From the NCBI RefSeq assembly GCF_015352455.1, contig NZ_JADKPN010000012.1:62001-126000 (forward strand): DNA of 64,000 bases, written 5' to 3'. The position numbers and the translations under genes are program-made. Positions 52,725-61,913 of this stretch are shown here, piece after piece. Every line of letters starts with the position of its first letter. Within the stretch, counting starts at the first letter, position 1. Source of the stretch: Nocardioides islandensis. Lineage in GTDB: Bacteria; Actinomycetota; Actinomycetes; Propionibacteriales; Nocardioidaceae. The notes beneath the pieces were generated by a model. That model was not told where the DNA came from. It was given only the letters and a program-made list of their open reading frames with translations, and made no database searches.

Positions 52725-55700
52725 GGTCGATCAGCAGGTCCTCCATCGCCTGGGCGTCCTCGCCCAGGTAACGGAGCAGGTCCTCCTGACGCGGCTGTCC
52801 CAGGACGAGCCTGTAGGCACCTACCGTCCGCCTGAGTCGTCGGTAGGCATGCGCCTCGCGGCTCAGCGGCAGGGCCGGGACGTAGCGCTCGATGGCGTGA
52901 CCCTTGGGGTCGGGGAACACCCAGTAGGGATGGATCATCGTCTGGTCGGGATCACGATCGGCTAGGGCCAGGTCGAACATCGCCTTCCAGGGGTCGTCGG
53001 CGGTGAGCACCTCGGACCGACGCCCGTAGGCGCGGGCGATGTTGCGGCGTACGGCGTGTCCCTTGTAACGGTGTACCCGGCCCTCACGCTGCTCGAGGTC
53101 GACCGGGTTGCTGGGCAGGTTCCAGTGGACGATGGCGTGGCTGTAGGGGTGGAAGTCCAGGCCCTCCTGGCCGACGCTGGTCGAGGAGAGAACGAACGGC
53201 CAGAACGGTGAGTTGAACGCCTGCCGGACGGAGCCTTCTCGCGCCAGGGACTGGTCCTCGGTGACGCCACGGCCGAACCTGACCGCGAAGTGGTGCCGGA
53301 GCGTGAACGGCTCCATCACGAGCTCACCGTCTCGCAGCGAGAGGTCTGTCGCCTTGTTGACGCTGGCGCGGATGCCGAGAGCCTCGCTCATCTCGCGGGC
53401 GATGGCTTCGGACTTCTCCGCGTCGCTCTTCTGGGCGACGCCGAGCGACTCATTGAGGACGTGGGCGTACTCGTCGAGCACGGCGCCCAGACCGCCGTCG
53501 ACGCAGTGGCCCAGCACCCGTTGCCAGTACGCCGTCTCACGATCCGCGCCGCGGACCAGCGCCATCACCTCGGGCTGGTTGAAGGGGCTGCGGAGCGCCC
53601 AGGCGATCGTCGAGGCCCGGTCCCGGACCTTAATGTCACGAAGGTCCTCCAGGCTCACCGCGACGCGCCCGGCGGTCTCCTGACCGACCGTCACCCGGCT
53701 GAGCGCACGAAGGGCGCAGACGCCCAGCCCGCCGATCGCCATCGATGTCAGCACGTCCACCAGGTCGTCCGGACGGCGGCCGAGCTGCCCGGCGTCCACC
53801 CCGGCGGCACGTTGCAGGTGCTCGTCAAACGCCGACCTACTCCCCCGGCGATCACCGTCGGTGTCGTCCTGGCCACCGCCGTAGGTGAGCTCGACGGCTT
53901 CGTCTGGGGCGAGATCGAGGCGGAGCTGGTCAAAGAGAACCGGCGCGGCCCAGTACCAGGCGTCGTCGACCGTTCCCGACTCCGGACCTCGTGGCAGCTC
54001 GTCGAGCAGCTCCACTACCTGGGCACGCACGTGCTCCTCCAGAGTCGCGCGCCCGAGCGGGAGCTTGTGGCTGGTCGCCTGAGCGACGTACAACGGGTCG
54101 CCGACCATGGCTAGGGCAGCGCAGGGGTAGAGCAGGGCCAGGACCGGCATGCCGGTGAGGCGTTCCTGGTCGCGCGAGAAGGCGAGAAGCCCCCGTTGGC
54201 GGGTGTCCGAGTAGCGGCGGCCGCGTTGCTCGGCCAGCTCCTGAAGGCGGCGCTCGGCCTCGAAGCTGAGGACCGTCGAGATCGCCTTGGGGACCACGTT
54301 CCAGGCCGAGAAGACAAGCCGCTTCGTGAAGTGCCGCAGCGCCTCCTCGCCGTACGCCCCGGACAGCTCGTAGTACGGGAGTGACGGCGGGATCCACGCG
54401 AGTCGCCAGGCTCCGCTGTCGAGCACGTCGGCGGCGAGGGCGCGCATCTTGGCGTTCCCTGGGTCGAGCGCCTCGTAAGCGTCCACCTGGTCGCGGGACA
54501 GCAGTCGGGACGCCTGCTTGACCGCTGAGCGGACCTCGTCGCTGGCCGAGCCCGCTCGCTCCAGCTCCTTCTTCACGACGTACCCGTCCATGAGCTCGAG
54601 CACGTACGGCGAGCTGCGCCAGTACTCGAGCATGTCGGGCTGACCGAGCGCCTTGGCCACCCGCGAGACGAATCGGTAGTCGTGGAGGTCCTGCTCGACG
54701 AGCCTGAGCCCCGGCATCGGCTGCTCGCGGAGCATCCCGTCGCGGTCGGGGGTCGCCGCTAGTCGTTCGGTCCGGACGATGACGCGACGCAGCTCCGCCT
54801 CGACGTCGTTGCGCGCCTTCTCGGCGAGCGGACGATCGCCGGCCATCAGGCCACGCCGCAGGTCGGCCAGCCTGTCCTTGACCGTCTCGACACGGTCAGG
54901 CCCGGCGAGGAAGTCGACGGTCTCCAGGAAGCTGGAGTAGTGGTCCTCGCCCTCGGCGTCATCGGGCAGCGTGTACATCTTGAACGGCGTCGCGGACAGC
55001 AGCAGGAGCCGCGCCTCCCCGTGGTCGAAGAGCGCGCGCGCGAGCTCGGCACCAGGGGTGTCGTCCTGGAGCAGCGAGGTGAACCTCTGGAACTCGTCCA
55101 GGATGATGATGTCCGGCTCCAGGGCCGAGACGGCCGCGCGAGCCAGCTGTTGGCGCATCCGACCGATGAGGTTGTAACGCCAGCTGCGCAGGTGCCGGTC
55201 AGGAGCCCAGCCCTTGCGCTTGTACTTGAACTCCTCGACGCACGCGAACAGCTCTTCCAGCATGGAGGCGTAGCCGTGTTGTCCACCGGCCGAGTCCAGA
55301 TCAGAGACCAGGGCCGCCGACATGGACTCGGGAATCGTGCTCTGGTCGAACCAGTCAACTTGGTTGCGGAAGTTCCTAAGTGAGGTACCGCCTTGGAAGA
55401 ACTTCAGCCAGTAGCTTGCGGAAAGCTCGGGCAGCTGGGAACGCAGCATCCAGTACAGGAGCACTCTCTCGGCAGACTTTCCCCCACTCTCACCGACGTT
55501 GAAGGAGGTGCCGGGACTGAACGACACGAAGTTGAGCTTACGACCCTGGAGCTGGTCGATCCGGCTGGCCAAGAGAGTCAGGCGATCGGCGAAGTCCTGG
55601 CCCGTCTCGTCGCCGACGCGAAGGCGAGCGAGGTTCTGCCGCGCGATCTGAGCGTTTGAGCAGATGTAGACGACGTCGATCCGCTCGACGTCGTCCCACA

Positions 55701-55884
55701 GCCGGTCGATGGCCTTGGCGATGACGCCGCGGGCCACCAGCGTCTTGCCCAAGCCGACCTCGTCAGCCACCAAGAAGCGGCGGACCGGGTCGTCGCCCCA
55801 CAGTCGCTCGTCGACGTACTCCACCGTGCGACGTTGGAAGTCCTTGAGCCCCTCGAGCTCTCGTTCGACGTCTGGCCGCTTCAT
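52696..55884 (-). CDS. SNF2/RapA-like SF2 helicase of the DUF6361-PLD operon
   Basis: This 1062-residue ATP-dependent translocase has Walker A DEVGLGKT (41-48), the SNF2-typical form, with Walker B LDEFQRF and motif III LLLSATPFK. The second RecA domain appears late, with SSTSVGQEGLDFHPY (motif V) and NPVDLEQREGRVHRYKG (motif VI). The two lobes are separated by a long helical insertion of about 500 residues. The chosen ATG (MKRPDVERELEG) overlaps the PLD gene stop (ATGA); an earlier in-frame start at 55917 is less likely. The protein is probably the DNA-translocating motor that feeds the PLD nuclease. Confidence 0.8.
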   Translation of the reverse strand: MKRPDVERELEGLKDFQRRTVEYVDERLWGDDPVRRFLVADEVGLGKTLVARGVIAKAIDRLWDDVERIDVVYICSNAQIARQNLARLRVGDETGQDFADRLTLLASRIDQLQGRKLNFVSFSPGTSFNVGESGGKSAERVLLYWMLRSQLPELSASYWLKFFQGGTSLRNFRNQVDWFDQSTIPESMSAALVSDLDSAGGQHGYASMLEELFACVEEFKYKRKGWAPDRHLRSWRYNLIGRMRQQLARAAVSALEPDIIILDEFQRFTSLLQDDTPGAELARALFDHGEARLLLLSATPFKMYTLPDDAEGEDHYSSFLETVDFLAGPDRVETVKDRLADLRRGLMAGDRPLAEKARNDVEAELRRVIVRTERLAATPDRDGMLREQPMPGLRLVEQDLHDYRFVSRVAKALGQPDMLEYWRSSPYVLELMDGYVVKKELERAGSASDEVRSAVKQASRLLSRDQVDAYEALDPGNAKMRALAADVLDSGAWRLAWIPPSLPYYELSGAYGEEALRHFTKRLVFSAWNVVPKAISTVLSFEAERRLQELAEQRGRRYSDTRQRGLLAFSRDQERLTGMPVLALLYPCAALAMVGDPLYVAQATSHKLPLGRATLEEHVRAQVVELLDELPRGPESGTVDDAWYWAAPVLFDQLRLDLAPDEAVELTYGGGQDDTDGDRRGSRSAFDEHLQRAAGVDAGQLGRRPDDLVDVLTSMAIGGLGVCALRALSRVTVGQETAGRVAVSLEDLRDIKVRDRASTIAWALRSPFNQPEVMALVRGADRETAYWQRVLGHCVDGGLGAVLDEYAHVLNESLGVAQKSDAEKSEAIAREMSEALGIRASVNKATDLSLRDGELVMEPFTLRHHFAVRFGRGVTEDQSLAREGSVRQAFNSPFWPFVLSSTSVGQEGLDFHPYSHAIVHWNLPSNPVDLEQREGRVHRYKGHAVRRNIARAYGRRSEVLTADDPWKAMFDLALADRDPDQTMIHPYWVFPDPKGHAIERYVPALPLSREAHAYRRLRRTVGAYRLVLGQPRQEDLLRYLGEDAQAMEDLLIDLSPRPPRSR

Positions 55885-57695
55885 CGAACCCCCCGAGCGT
55901 TCGAGACGGTCCGCCACAGATCGTCGAACTCCTCGCCCAGCTCCGGCAGACGACCATCGTCGTCACGCAGGTCGTCCAGCAGTCGCTCGACCCGGTCGAG
56001 AGAACCGTCCTCGCGCGCGAACGCCCGCACCAGGGGCTCGACCAGCACCAGGTCGTCGAACCAGCTCCAGCGCGAGGACCCGTCGCCGGCCGGGTCGTCG
56101 TTGCTGGCTTGCAGCAGGGTGCTGGCCACGTCGTCGAGGCCAGGATCCTTGAGGAGCAGCGCCAGGTAGCGAAGGACGTCCTCGATCTTGCTCAGGAGCT
56201 CGCGCAGGACTCGCTTGTCGCGGTCCTGCGGAGCGCCGACCAACGAGGCTCGCACCACGCTCGACCGCTCGACGGTGACTCCGTCACGCTCCAGCCGGGT
56301 GCGCACGGCCAGGAAGACGGTGATGTCGGAGAGCCCGAGCCCTTTCCACTGCCCGCCACTATCCAGCCGTCGTTCGAGCTCGACCTTGAGAGTGATCGGA
56401 CGGGCCCAGCTCTCACCACCGAACGAGTCCGGTGTCGTCGCCCACGACAACCGCACTTCGAAGGCCTCTCCGTCCTGAGCGACGTGGAGCTCGGGTCCGC
56501 AGGTGGCCAGGTGCACGTGGAAGGCCTCGATCTCGCGCTCGAGCTCGTACTCGACGTCGGGCTGGGCCTCGGCCGACGGGGTGTGCGGCTGCAGGAGACG
56601 GACGAACCCGGTCTGCTTGTCGTCGTCCTTCATGAGCGCAGCGGCACCACATCGAGCCACAGGTCCACTAAGCAGGACGCCGAACTCCACGTTGCCACCG
56701 AACGCCGCCGACGTCGCGTTCGCGGAACCGGTGAGCAGGTTGCCCGTCGACCCGATGTCCCACGCCAGCACCTTGGCGTGCAGGCCGGACTTGACCTCCA
56801 GGGTCGGTTGAGCCTGGCGCCCGTCAGCCTCGGACTCCTCAAACGTCTCGGGCGGCGCATCGGCGTACGGCTGGAGCACCCGTAGGTCGAGTCCGCTGAG
56901 GGCCGCCGCGCCCAAGCGGTCGAACGACTCCGGGCGAGAGACGACCAGACTCCTCGTGGGCAACCGTCGAACGGTGGTCACGTCCAGGAACGGGGAGATC
57001 ACCACGGCGCGGTCGGCTGACGCCGGCATCGGCCACTCGCCACCTCCGGGCGTGCCCATGGGGTGCAGCGAGCCGCTCGTGAATGGTCCCGGCACGGTCA
57101 GTGACACCTCCCGCAACGTGGTGGCGATGTCGTCGACCAGAACCCGCCGTTGGCCAGCGACCGGTCGCACGCTCATGCCCACCAAAGCCTGGATGAAGTC
57201 GGCGGCCGGGGCTGCAGGCATGTGGTTGTCGTCGGTCGTGCTCTCATCGGCAGCCAGGACCGTGTCCCAGGACCGGTCGCCGGTGAGGTTGCGGCTGAGG
57301 CACAACAGGCGATGGTTGAAGGCACCCGTCGCATTGGTGAACCTCAACACCCAGATCTTCGGGTGGAAGGTCCTCCCGGGTGGTGGCGCGACCTCGACGA
57401 TGGACTGTTCAGCAAAGACCACCAGCTTGCGGTAGGTGCTCGGCACGTGGATCCCGCCCGCCTGGCAGAACACGGTCGTGCGCTCGGCGTACCGGCGGAT
57501 CGCCTCGAGCAGCTCGTGCGGCGCCGCCTGATCGATTCCTTCCTCGGCGTGGTCGTACGCGGCCAGGGAGAGTGGGGCTAGCAGCAGGCTCGTGAGGTCG
57601 AGGGTGTACGTCGTGGCGACAGCGGCGTCCAGGCGCCATCCCGTCGGTGGGCGCAGGGCGTCCGTCAGCAGGTGTCGGGCATCCGGGTTCAGCAC
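55881..57695 (-). CDS. Phospholipase D-like nuclease
   Basis: The 604-residue protein has two PLD-type active-site halves. The first is His111-x-Lys113 (TFHPKIWVLRF) with Ser134/Asn136 in CLSRNLTGD. The second is His306-x-Lys308 (GLHAKVLAW) with Ser324/Asn326 in LLTGSANATS. Two HKD-like motifs in one chain allow a monomeric nuclease. The C-terminal 250 residues are of unknown fold with an acidic tail. Similar PLD proteins cut DNA in several defence systems, DISARM drmC among them. The start is GTG, 1 nt after the DUF6361 gene, and the stop overlaps the helicase start. Confidence 0.8.
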   Translation of the reverse strand: MLNPDARHLLTDALRPPTGWRLDAAVATTYTLDLTSLLLAPLSLAAYDHAEEGIDQAAPHELLEAIRRYAERTTVFCQAGGIHVPSTYRKLVVFAEQSIVEVAPPPGRTFHPKIWVLRFTNATGAFNHRLLCLSRNLTGDRSWDTVLAADESTTDDNHMPAAPAADFIQALVGMSVRPVAGQRRVLVDDIATTLREVSLTVPGPFTSGSLHPMGTPGGGEWPMPASADRAVVISPFLDVTTVRRLPTRSLVVSRPESFDRLGAAALSGLDLRVLQPYADAPPETFEESEADGRQAQPTLEVKSGLHAKVLAWDIGSTGNLLTGSANATSAAFGGNVEFGVLLSGPVARCGAAALMKDDDKQTGFVRLLQPHTPSAEAQPDVEYELEREIEAFHVHLATCGPELHVAQDGEAFEVRLSWATTPDSFGGESWARPITLKVELERRLDSGGQWKGLGLSDITVFLAVRTRLERDGVTVERSSVVRASLVGAPQDRDKRVLRELLSKIEDVLRYLALLLKDPGLDDVASTLLQASNDDPAGDGSSRWSWFDDLVLVEPLVRAFAREDGSLDRVERLLDDLRDDDGRLPELGEEFDDLWRTVSNARGVR

Positions 57696-57696
57696 G

Positions 57697-58863
57697 TCAG
57701 TCCTCCAACCCGGCGGCGATGTCGTTCAGGTGTCCGCGCGCGATCTCCCAGCGATAGCTCAGGAGTCCGGTTCCCGCACCCGCGCTCCAGGTCGACCGGG
57801 CGTCCGGATAGGTGATCCGCGCACGACTGCGCTTGAGCATGAGCTCGCGCCGTTCCACGAGGTCTCTCGCCTCCTGGCTCTGATGCCGGCCCTGCTCCGC
57901 GAGCCGCCACCACTCGTCCAGGAACAGCCTGGTGGCGGGTCGGATCCTCGGGTTCAGGGCGAGCATCCGTGCCCAGAGTTGCTGACGGTCCCAGTCCTTG
58001 AAGACCTGGGTGCTCTCCACGGTGTCCGCCCAGTCCTGGAGGTGGTCGCGGTACTCGTCACGCACGTCGTCGTTGCCCGTGAGCTCGGCGAGCATCAGGT
58101 TGTAGAGGACCGCCGGGCCGGTCGCCGTCAGATGGACCCGCTCCGCCTCGTCGACCAGCGCACCGAGATCGGGAGGAAACGAGTCTCGCGCCTCGTGTTC
58201 CCAGATCCAGGTAGCGGAAGAGTCCGGGTGGTTCACCACCAGCCAGGCAAGCAGCGAGTCGCGCTGCGCTTCGGCGATCCGCGACTTCAGGAACTCGGCC
58301 TCGTCCGAGTCGAGGGAGAAAGTCGCGGTGTCGAGCAGGTCCGACGGCATCTTCGGAAGTGTGACCATGCCCAGGTGCTCGACGCGGCTGTCGTCGATGT
58401 CCGGATCGTCGCCGCGACGACCGTGCTGGATGGCATTGCGGAAGTAGCCCGCGGCGGACGTGCGCCAGCGTCGTACGCCGAGGTGCTCGAGGCTGGCCCA
58501 GTAAAGCGCGCTCGGCATCGTCTTGAGCGTGCTCCTGGCGTCCCGTCCGATCACGCCCTGGGTCTCACCGCCCGCGAGCAGGGCGTCGATGAGCTTGCTC
58601 TCGCGTGCTCGTAGCTCCGCCAGGGAACGCTCGACTGGCCAGCGGTGGCGAGCCACGTCGTTGACCAGCCAGGGGATGAAGAGGAAGTACTTGACGCGGG
58701 TGTGCAGCGTCGACGTACCGGGGAAGAGTGCGTTGGAGAACGTGTCCCGCACGCTCCCGATGCCCAGCTCATCGACGGTCGAGGTGTCCTCGAAGAGCTT
58801 GACGACCTCGAGCATGGCACTTCTTTGTGAATCGTCCCCGTCGAGCCATCCGAAGTAGCTCAT
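57697..58863 (-). CDS. DUF6361 family protein
   Basis: The 388-residue protein has the DUF6361 N-terminal pattern: FGWLDGDDSQRSAMLEVVKLF, DELGIGSVRDTFSNALFPGTSTL and RVKYFLFIPWLV. The rest is helical and charged with many Trp and Asp residues. The family's biochemical role is unknown. I associate it with helicase and PLD neighbours in other genomes from memory, unchecked. Here it heads the coupled order DUF6361, PLD, helicase. The ATG has no strong ribosome binding site; it follows the small CxxC gene by 43 nt. Confidence 0.8.
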   Translation of the reverse strand: MSYFGWLDGDDSQRSAMLEVVKLFEDTSTVDELGIGSVRDTFSNALFPGTSTLHTRVKYFLFIPWLVNDVARHRWPVERSLAELRARESKLIDALLAGGETQGVIGRDARSTLKTMPSALYWASLEHLGVRRWRTSAAGYFRNAIQHGRRGDDPDIDDSRVEHLGMVTLPKMPSDLLDTATFSLDSDEAEFLKSRIAEAQRDSLLAWLVVNHPDSSATWIWEHEARDSFPPDLGALVDEAERVHLTATGPAVLYNLMLAELTGNDDVRDEYRDHLQDWADTVESTQVFKDWDRQQLWARMLALNPRIRPATRLFLDEWWRLAEQGRHQSQEARDLVERRELMLKRSRARITYPDARSTWSAGAGTGLLSYRWEIARGHLNDIAAGLED

Positions 58864-58906
58864 GTCGATGCATGCAATCGGCCCTCAAAGGCTCCCGTCA
58901 AGCCCG

Positions 58907-59128
58907 TCATGCCGCCTGGGCCATCGACGTGACGTGAAAGCCGTGGCAAAGGACGCACTCATAGCAGCGCACGACCCGGAGCTTCGTCTTTCCGCCGTTC
59001 CGCTCGGCGGCGGACCGCGCGTTCTCAGCGTGGTGGAGAAAAGCCACCGCGTCACGGTGATCCCGGAATCGCTTCTTTCCAGTGGGACACCCATGTGCTT
59101 TTCGAGGGTAAGTCCGGCTCTTCATCAT
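58907..59128 (-). CDS. Small basic CxxC protein upstream of the DUF6361 operon
   Basis: The 73-residue protein is Arg/Lys/His-rich with a probable metal site: one Cys in HGCPTGKK and the pair CYECVLC, followed by HGFHVTS, a pattern seen in small zinc-ribbon-like actinobacterial and phage proteins. AAGGAGAAGA lies just before two adjacent ATGs (59128 and 59125), a strong site that fixes the start. It is the first gene of the minus-strand operon and directly faces the WYL regulators. DNA or RNA binding is plausible but unproven. Confidence 0.6.
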   Translation of the reverse strand: MMKSRTYPRKAHGCPTGKKRFRDHRDAVAFLHHAENARSAAERNGGKTKLRVVRCYECVLCHGFHVTSMAQAA

Positions 59129-59246
59129 TCTTCTTCTCCTTCGGCTCGATGTGAGCCGACCTTGCATCGGACCTCCGAATCAATGGACGCCGCGACATCC
59201 GGTCGCGGGGCACTTAGGGTGTGGATTCCCTCAGGACGGAGGTGCC
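59129..59246. promoter_or_regulatory. Shared promoter region with two 7-5-7 inverted repeats
   Basis: This 118-bp gap separates the divergent DUF6361 operon and WYL pair. It contains TCGGCTC-5 nt-GAGCCGA (59141-59159) and CCGCGAC-5 nt-GTCGCGG (59190-59208), both perfect 7-bp arms with 5-nt centres. WYL regulators of defence systems such as BrxR bind inverted repeats in divergent promoters, so these are candidate operators. Confidence 0.5.
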
Positions 59247-60152
59247 ATGCCACCCGGACGCGACCCGCTCAAGGCGATGACGCGGCTCGTGCGCCTCATG
59301 GCAAAGCTGCACAACGCGGCCCCCGCCGGGGTGTTTCGCGACGAGCTGATCAGCATCGCGGGTTACGGCGAGTCAGACCCTGGCACCCAGCTGACCAAGG
59401 ACCTGAACCACCTGCGACAACAGGGATGGCAGATCGACAACATCAGTCCCGCAGGGACCGATGCCTGCTATCGCATGGTCAGCCGCGACAACCGGTTGTG
59501 GCTCCGCCTCACCGCCGCCCAGCGTGACGCATTGCAGCGCGCCATCATCCTCGCCAACCGAACGGACATCGCCCAGCGACTCGGCGTCACAACCGCTTCA
59601 CTGCCCGAGGGGCTGGGCAGCGCCGTGATCCCCACCGAGGAGACCGCTGAGCTCACCCTGGCTCTCCAGTCCCTTCGACTGCAGAGTCCCGTCCGGTTTC
59701 GCTACAAGGGCACGATGCGGACGGTTCACCCGGTCGCAGTCCGGTTCCAGCACGTGCAGTGGTACCTCAGCGGCGTCGAGGCGGGAGGTGTAGACGTCAA
59801 GCACTTCGCGATCGGCCGGATGAGCGACGTCTCCTTGGGGCCGCCTGGGGAGGGTCGGGCCGACGCCGAAGTCAGGAGGCTCCAGCTGCACCCACTGCTC
59901 TGGGAGGTGGACGAACCCCGCGAGGTCACCCTAGCCACCGCGCCCGACCACGTCCCGGACGTGGTCCGGTGGCTTCAGGAGCCCGCGAGCAGATTCGAAC
60001 GCGGCGGCCTGGTCGAGATGACGTACGTCGTCACCAACCATCGCGCGTTCCGCGCGCGGGTGTACGTCCTCGGGACGCGTGTGCGAGTCGTCGCCCCAGA
60101 CGAGTTTCGCGAGGAGCTGCTGGCCGAGCTTCGAGACCTGGTGGGCGCCTGA
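59247..60152 (+). CDS. WYL-domain transcriptional regulator, first of a pair
   Basis: The 301-residue protein has an N-terminal winged helix-turn-helix (LKAMTRLVRLMAKLHNAA...RDELISIAGY...TQLTKDLNHLRQQGWQI), a WYL domain with a literal W172-Y173-L174 (VQWYLSGVEAG), and a C-terminal WCX-like extension (DVVRWLQEPASRF...AFRARVYVLG). The layout is that of PafB/PafC-type regulators that sense nucleic acid. GGACGGAGG precedes the ATG at 59247; the frame is open 32 codons further up but without a site. It overlaps its paralogue by one base (TGATG). Divergence from the DUF6361 operon suggests it controls that system. Confidence 0.8.
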   Translation: MPPGRDPLKAMTRLVRLMAKLHNAAPAGVFRDELISIAGYGESDPGTQLTKDLNHLRQQGWQIDNISPAGTDACYRMVSRDNRLWLRLTAAQRDALQRAIILANRTDIAQRLGVTTASLPEGLGSAVIPTEETAELTLALQSLRLQSPVRFRYKGTMRTVHPVAVRFQHVQWYLSGVEAGGVDVKHFAIGRMSDVSLGPPGEGRADAEVRRLQLHPLLWEVDEPREVTLATAPDHVPDVVRWLQEPASRFERGGLVEMTYVVTNHRAFRARVYVLGTRVRVVAPDEFREELLAELRDLVGA

Positions 60153-61141
60153 TGGCCGCACCGAAGTTCGTCGAGCGCCTCGCTCGCCTCCCCGAGGTCT
60201 TCAGCGTGCTGGCAGCCTTCCCCGAAGGCCTCTCCTTGGAGGTGTTAGGCAAGCAGTTTGAGGTGAGCGCTGATGTGATGCGAGAAGACCTCGTCACGTT
60301 CATGGACGCGGAGTCCTGGGGTTGGATGCACCAGATCTTCAGGCCTCCCGTGCTGGAGTTCCTCGGCGCCGACGACGATGAAGACGGCAGCGGCGAAGAC
60401 GTGGCATCAACGGTTCGGCTGGTCCACGACGCCCCTGCAGCGTCGCTCGGGGTGGAGCACTTGGCGGCGGGCGATCTCGCTGTGATCTACACGGCGGGGC
60501 TCGCTCTGCTCGACGTCGACGGGACCGACGCAGAGCTGCGCGGTGCGTTGGACGTCATCACCGAGACCATGTTCGGGCAGAAGAGTGAGCCGCCCGCACC
60601 AGCCGAGTGGAACCGCCTGCTCCCCGTGCTGCAGGAAGCACAAGCGACCCGGCGACGCGTCGACATCATGTACTCGCGCCAGTGGCAGGTCGGAATCGGA
60701 GAGCGCACCATCGAACCTCTGCGGCTGGTGCAGACCCAGCGAGGGTGGGAGGTCGACGCAGGGCCACCCGATGCGGAGGGCCGGTTGCGCACCTTCCTTC
60801 TCGCGAACATGCGGTCCGCTCACGTGCGTGAGGACCAATTCGAGCTGCCATCGCACCTCGAGTCGCGGCTGGCGCACCAGCGCGACACGTCCCTGGTGCG
60901 CATGGCCCTTGCCCAGGACGCTCGTTGGGCACCTGACATGTTTGCTGAGAAAGTGACTGTCATCGGGGACGACGAGGACGAGTTCATCGCCGACCTGGAG
61001 CTGCTCCCGCCCGTTGCTGAGCGCGTCGCGCTGTTGCTGCTCGCCAGCGGAGGCTCGTCGAGGGTCCTCGAGTCAGAGGGAGTCCTGGCCCCCGCACTCG
61101 AGTACGTCGAAGCCCTGCTCGCTCACCACGAAGCCCGCTGA
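60152..61141 (+). CDS. WYL-type regulator, second of a pair (motif degenerate)
   Basis: The 329-residue protein has a helix-turn-helix region at the start (FVERLARLPEVFSVLAAFPEGLSLEVLGKQFEVSADVMREDL) and a WYL-like core (ATRRRVDIMYSRQWQVGIGERTIEPLRLVQTQRGWEVDAG). In that core the WYL tripeptide has become WEV. The C-terminal region is RVALLLLASGGSSRVLES. The pattern matches the PafC half of a PafB-PafC pair, where two paralogues act as a heterodimer. Its ATG shares a base with the upstream stop. Loss of WYL may mean a structural rather than sensing role; this is inference. Confidence 0.75.
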   Translation: MAAPKFVERLARLPEVFSVLAAFPEGLSLEVLGKQFEVSADVMREDLVTFMDAESWGWMHQIFRPPVLEFLGADDDEDGSGEDVASTVRLVHDAPAASLGVEHLAAGDLAVIYTAGLALLDVDGTDAELRGALDVITETMFGQKSEPPAPAEWNRLLPVLQEAQATRRRVDIMYSRQWQVGIGERTIEPLRLVQTQRGWEVDAGPPDAEGRLRTFLLANMRSAHVREDQFELPSHLESRLAHQRDTSLVRMALAQDARWAPDMFAEKVTVIGDDEDEFIADLELLPPVAERVALLLLASGGSSRVLESEGVLAPALEYVEALLAHHEAR

Positions 61142-61298
61142 CTCGTCGCCACGCGAATCGACAGTGTCTTCGCTCCTTGTCGCGAAACACGTGATTGTTT
61201 CGGTGCCTGCCATTACCGTGTGGCCACTTGCAGACCAGTCAGCAGCGCGTGCTCGGGATGAGCATCTCCGCGTCCAGACCAGAAGGTTTCTCGATCAC

Positions 61299-61913
61299 AT
61301 GGCATCTCAGCTGGGCAAATGGGTGGTCCGCGCCCTCACCCTCATTCTCGTGTTCTGTCTTGCCGTCGGTGCGCTGTTTGTGGCCGGCACCGTGGGATGG
61401 CTCTCGGGCTTTGGTATCAAGACAGAGACTCATGACTCTCAGGTGATCCAAGCCATCGAGCGGACCCAAGAGGTCGCACTCCTGAGCCTGGGCATCCAGG
61501 GGATCAAGAACTCCGAAAGGTGTCGAGAGGCCTTCGGAAAGTGTGTGCCCGGGACGGGTGAGACCGTATTTCTCCAGTACAACTTCGCCGCGAAGCTGGG
61601 CATCGATGGCGCCAAGGTGTCAGTAACGAAGACAGGGGAGAACTCGTACCGCATCGCGGTTCCTGACTTCATCTTCATCGGTTACGACGAGCCGACCTTC
61701 AAGGTGGCCGTCGAGGACGGCAGCCTGCTCAGCTGGACCACGCCAGACATCGACAAGGTCGAGATGGTCAACGAGATCCTCGACGGCGACGCCCGCGCCA
61801 GTTACCTCGAATCCAACCGGGACCTCCTCCAGGACCAGACCAAGGTCTTCTACAACAGCCTGGTCACCAGCGTCGACCCCGCGGCCAAGACGACATTCGA
61901 GTTCCGCTCCTGA
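61299..61913 (+). CDS. Single-pass membrane protein, DUF4230-like
   Basis: The 204-residue protein has one N-terminal membrane helix (LTLILVFCLAVGALFVAGTVGWL) and an extracellular domain with two Cys (ERCREAFGKCVPG). The domain pattern IERTQEVALLSLG, then KLGIDGAKVSV and YRIAVPDFIFIGYDEPTF, resembles DUF4230, though I am not certain. The ATG at 61299 is the likely start; the frame is open upstream but without coding character. It lies after the WYL pair and seems unrelated to it. It could be a remnant passenger of the island. Confidence 0.55.
   Translation: MASQLGKWVVRALTLILVFCLAVGALFVAGTVGWLSGFGIKTETHDSQVIQAIERTQEVALLSLGIQGIKNSERCREAFGKCVPGTGETVFLQYNFAAKLGIDGAKVSVTKTGENSYRIAVPDFIFIGYDEPTFKVAVEDGSLLSWTTPDIDKVEMVNEILDGDARASYLESNRDLLQDQTKVFYNSLVTSVDPAAKTTFEFRS

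Noticed and set aside
52696..59128. Assignment of the DUF6361-PLD-helicase operon to DISARM
   Set aside because: The PLD nuclease and helicase recall drmC and DISARM helicases, but no DUF1998 protein, drmA/drmB pair or methyltransferase is present.
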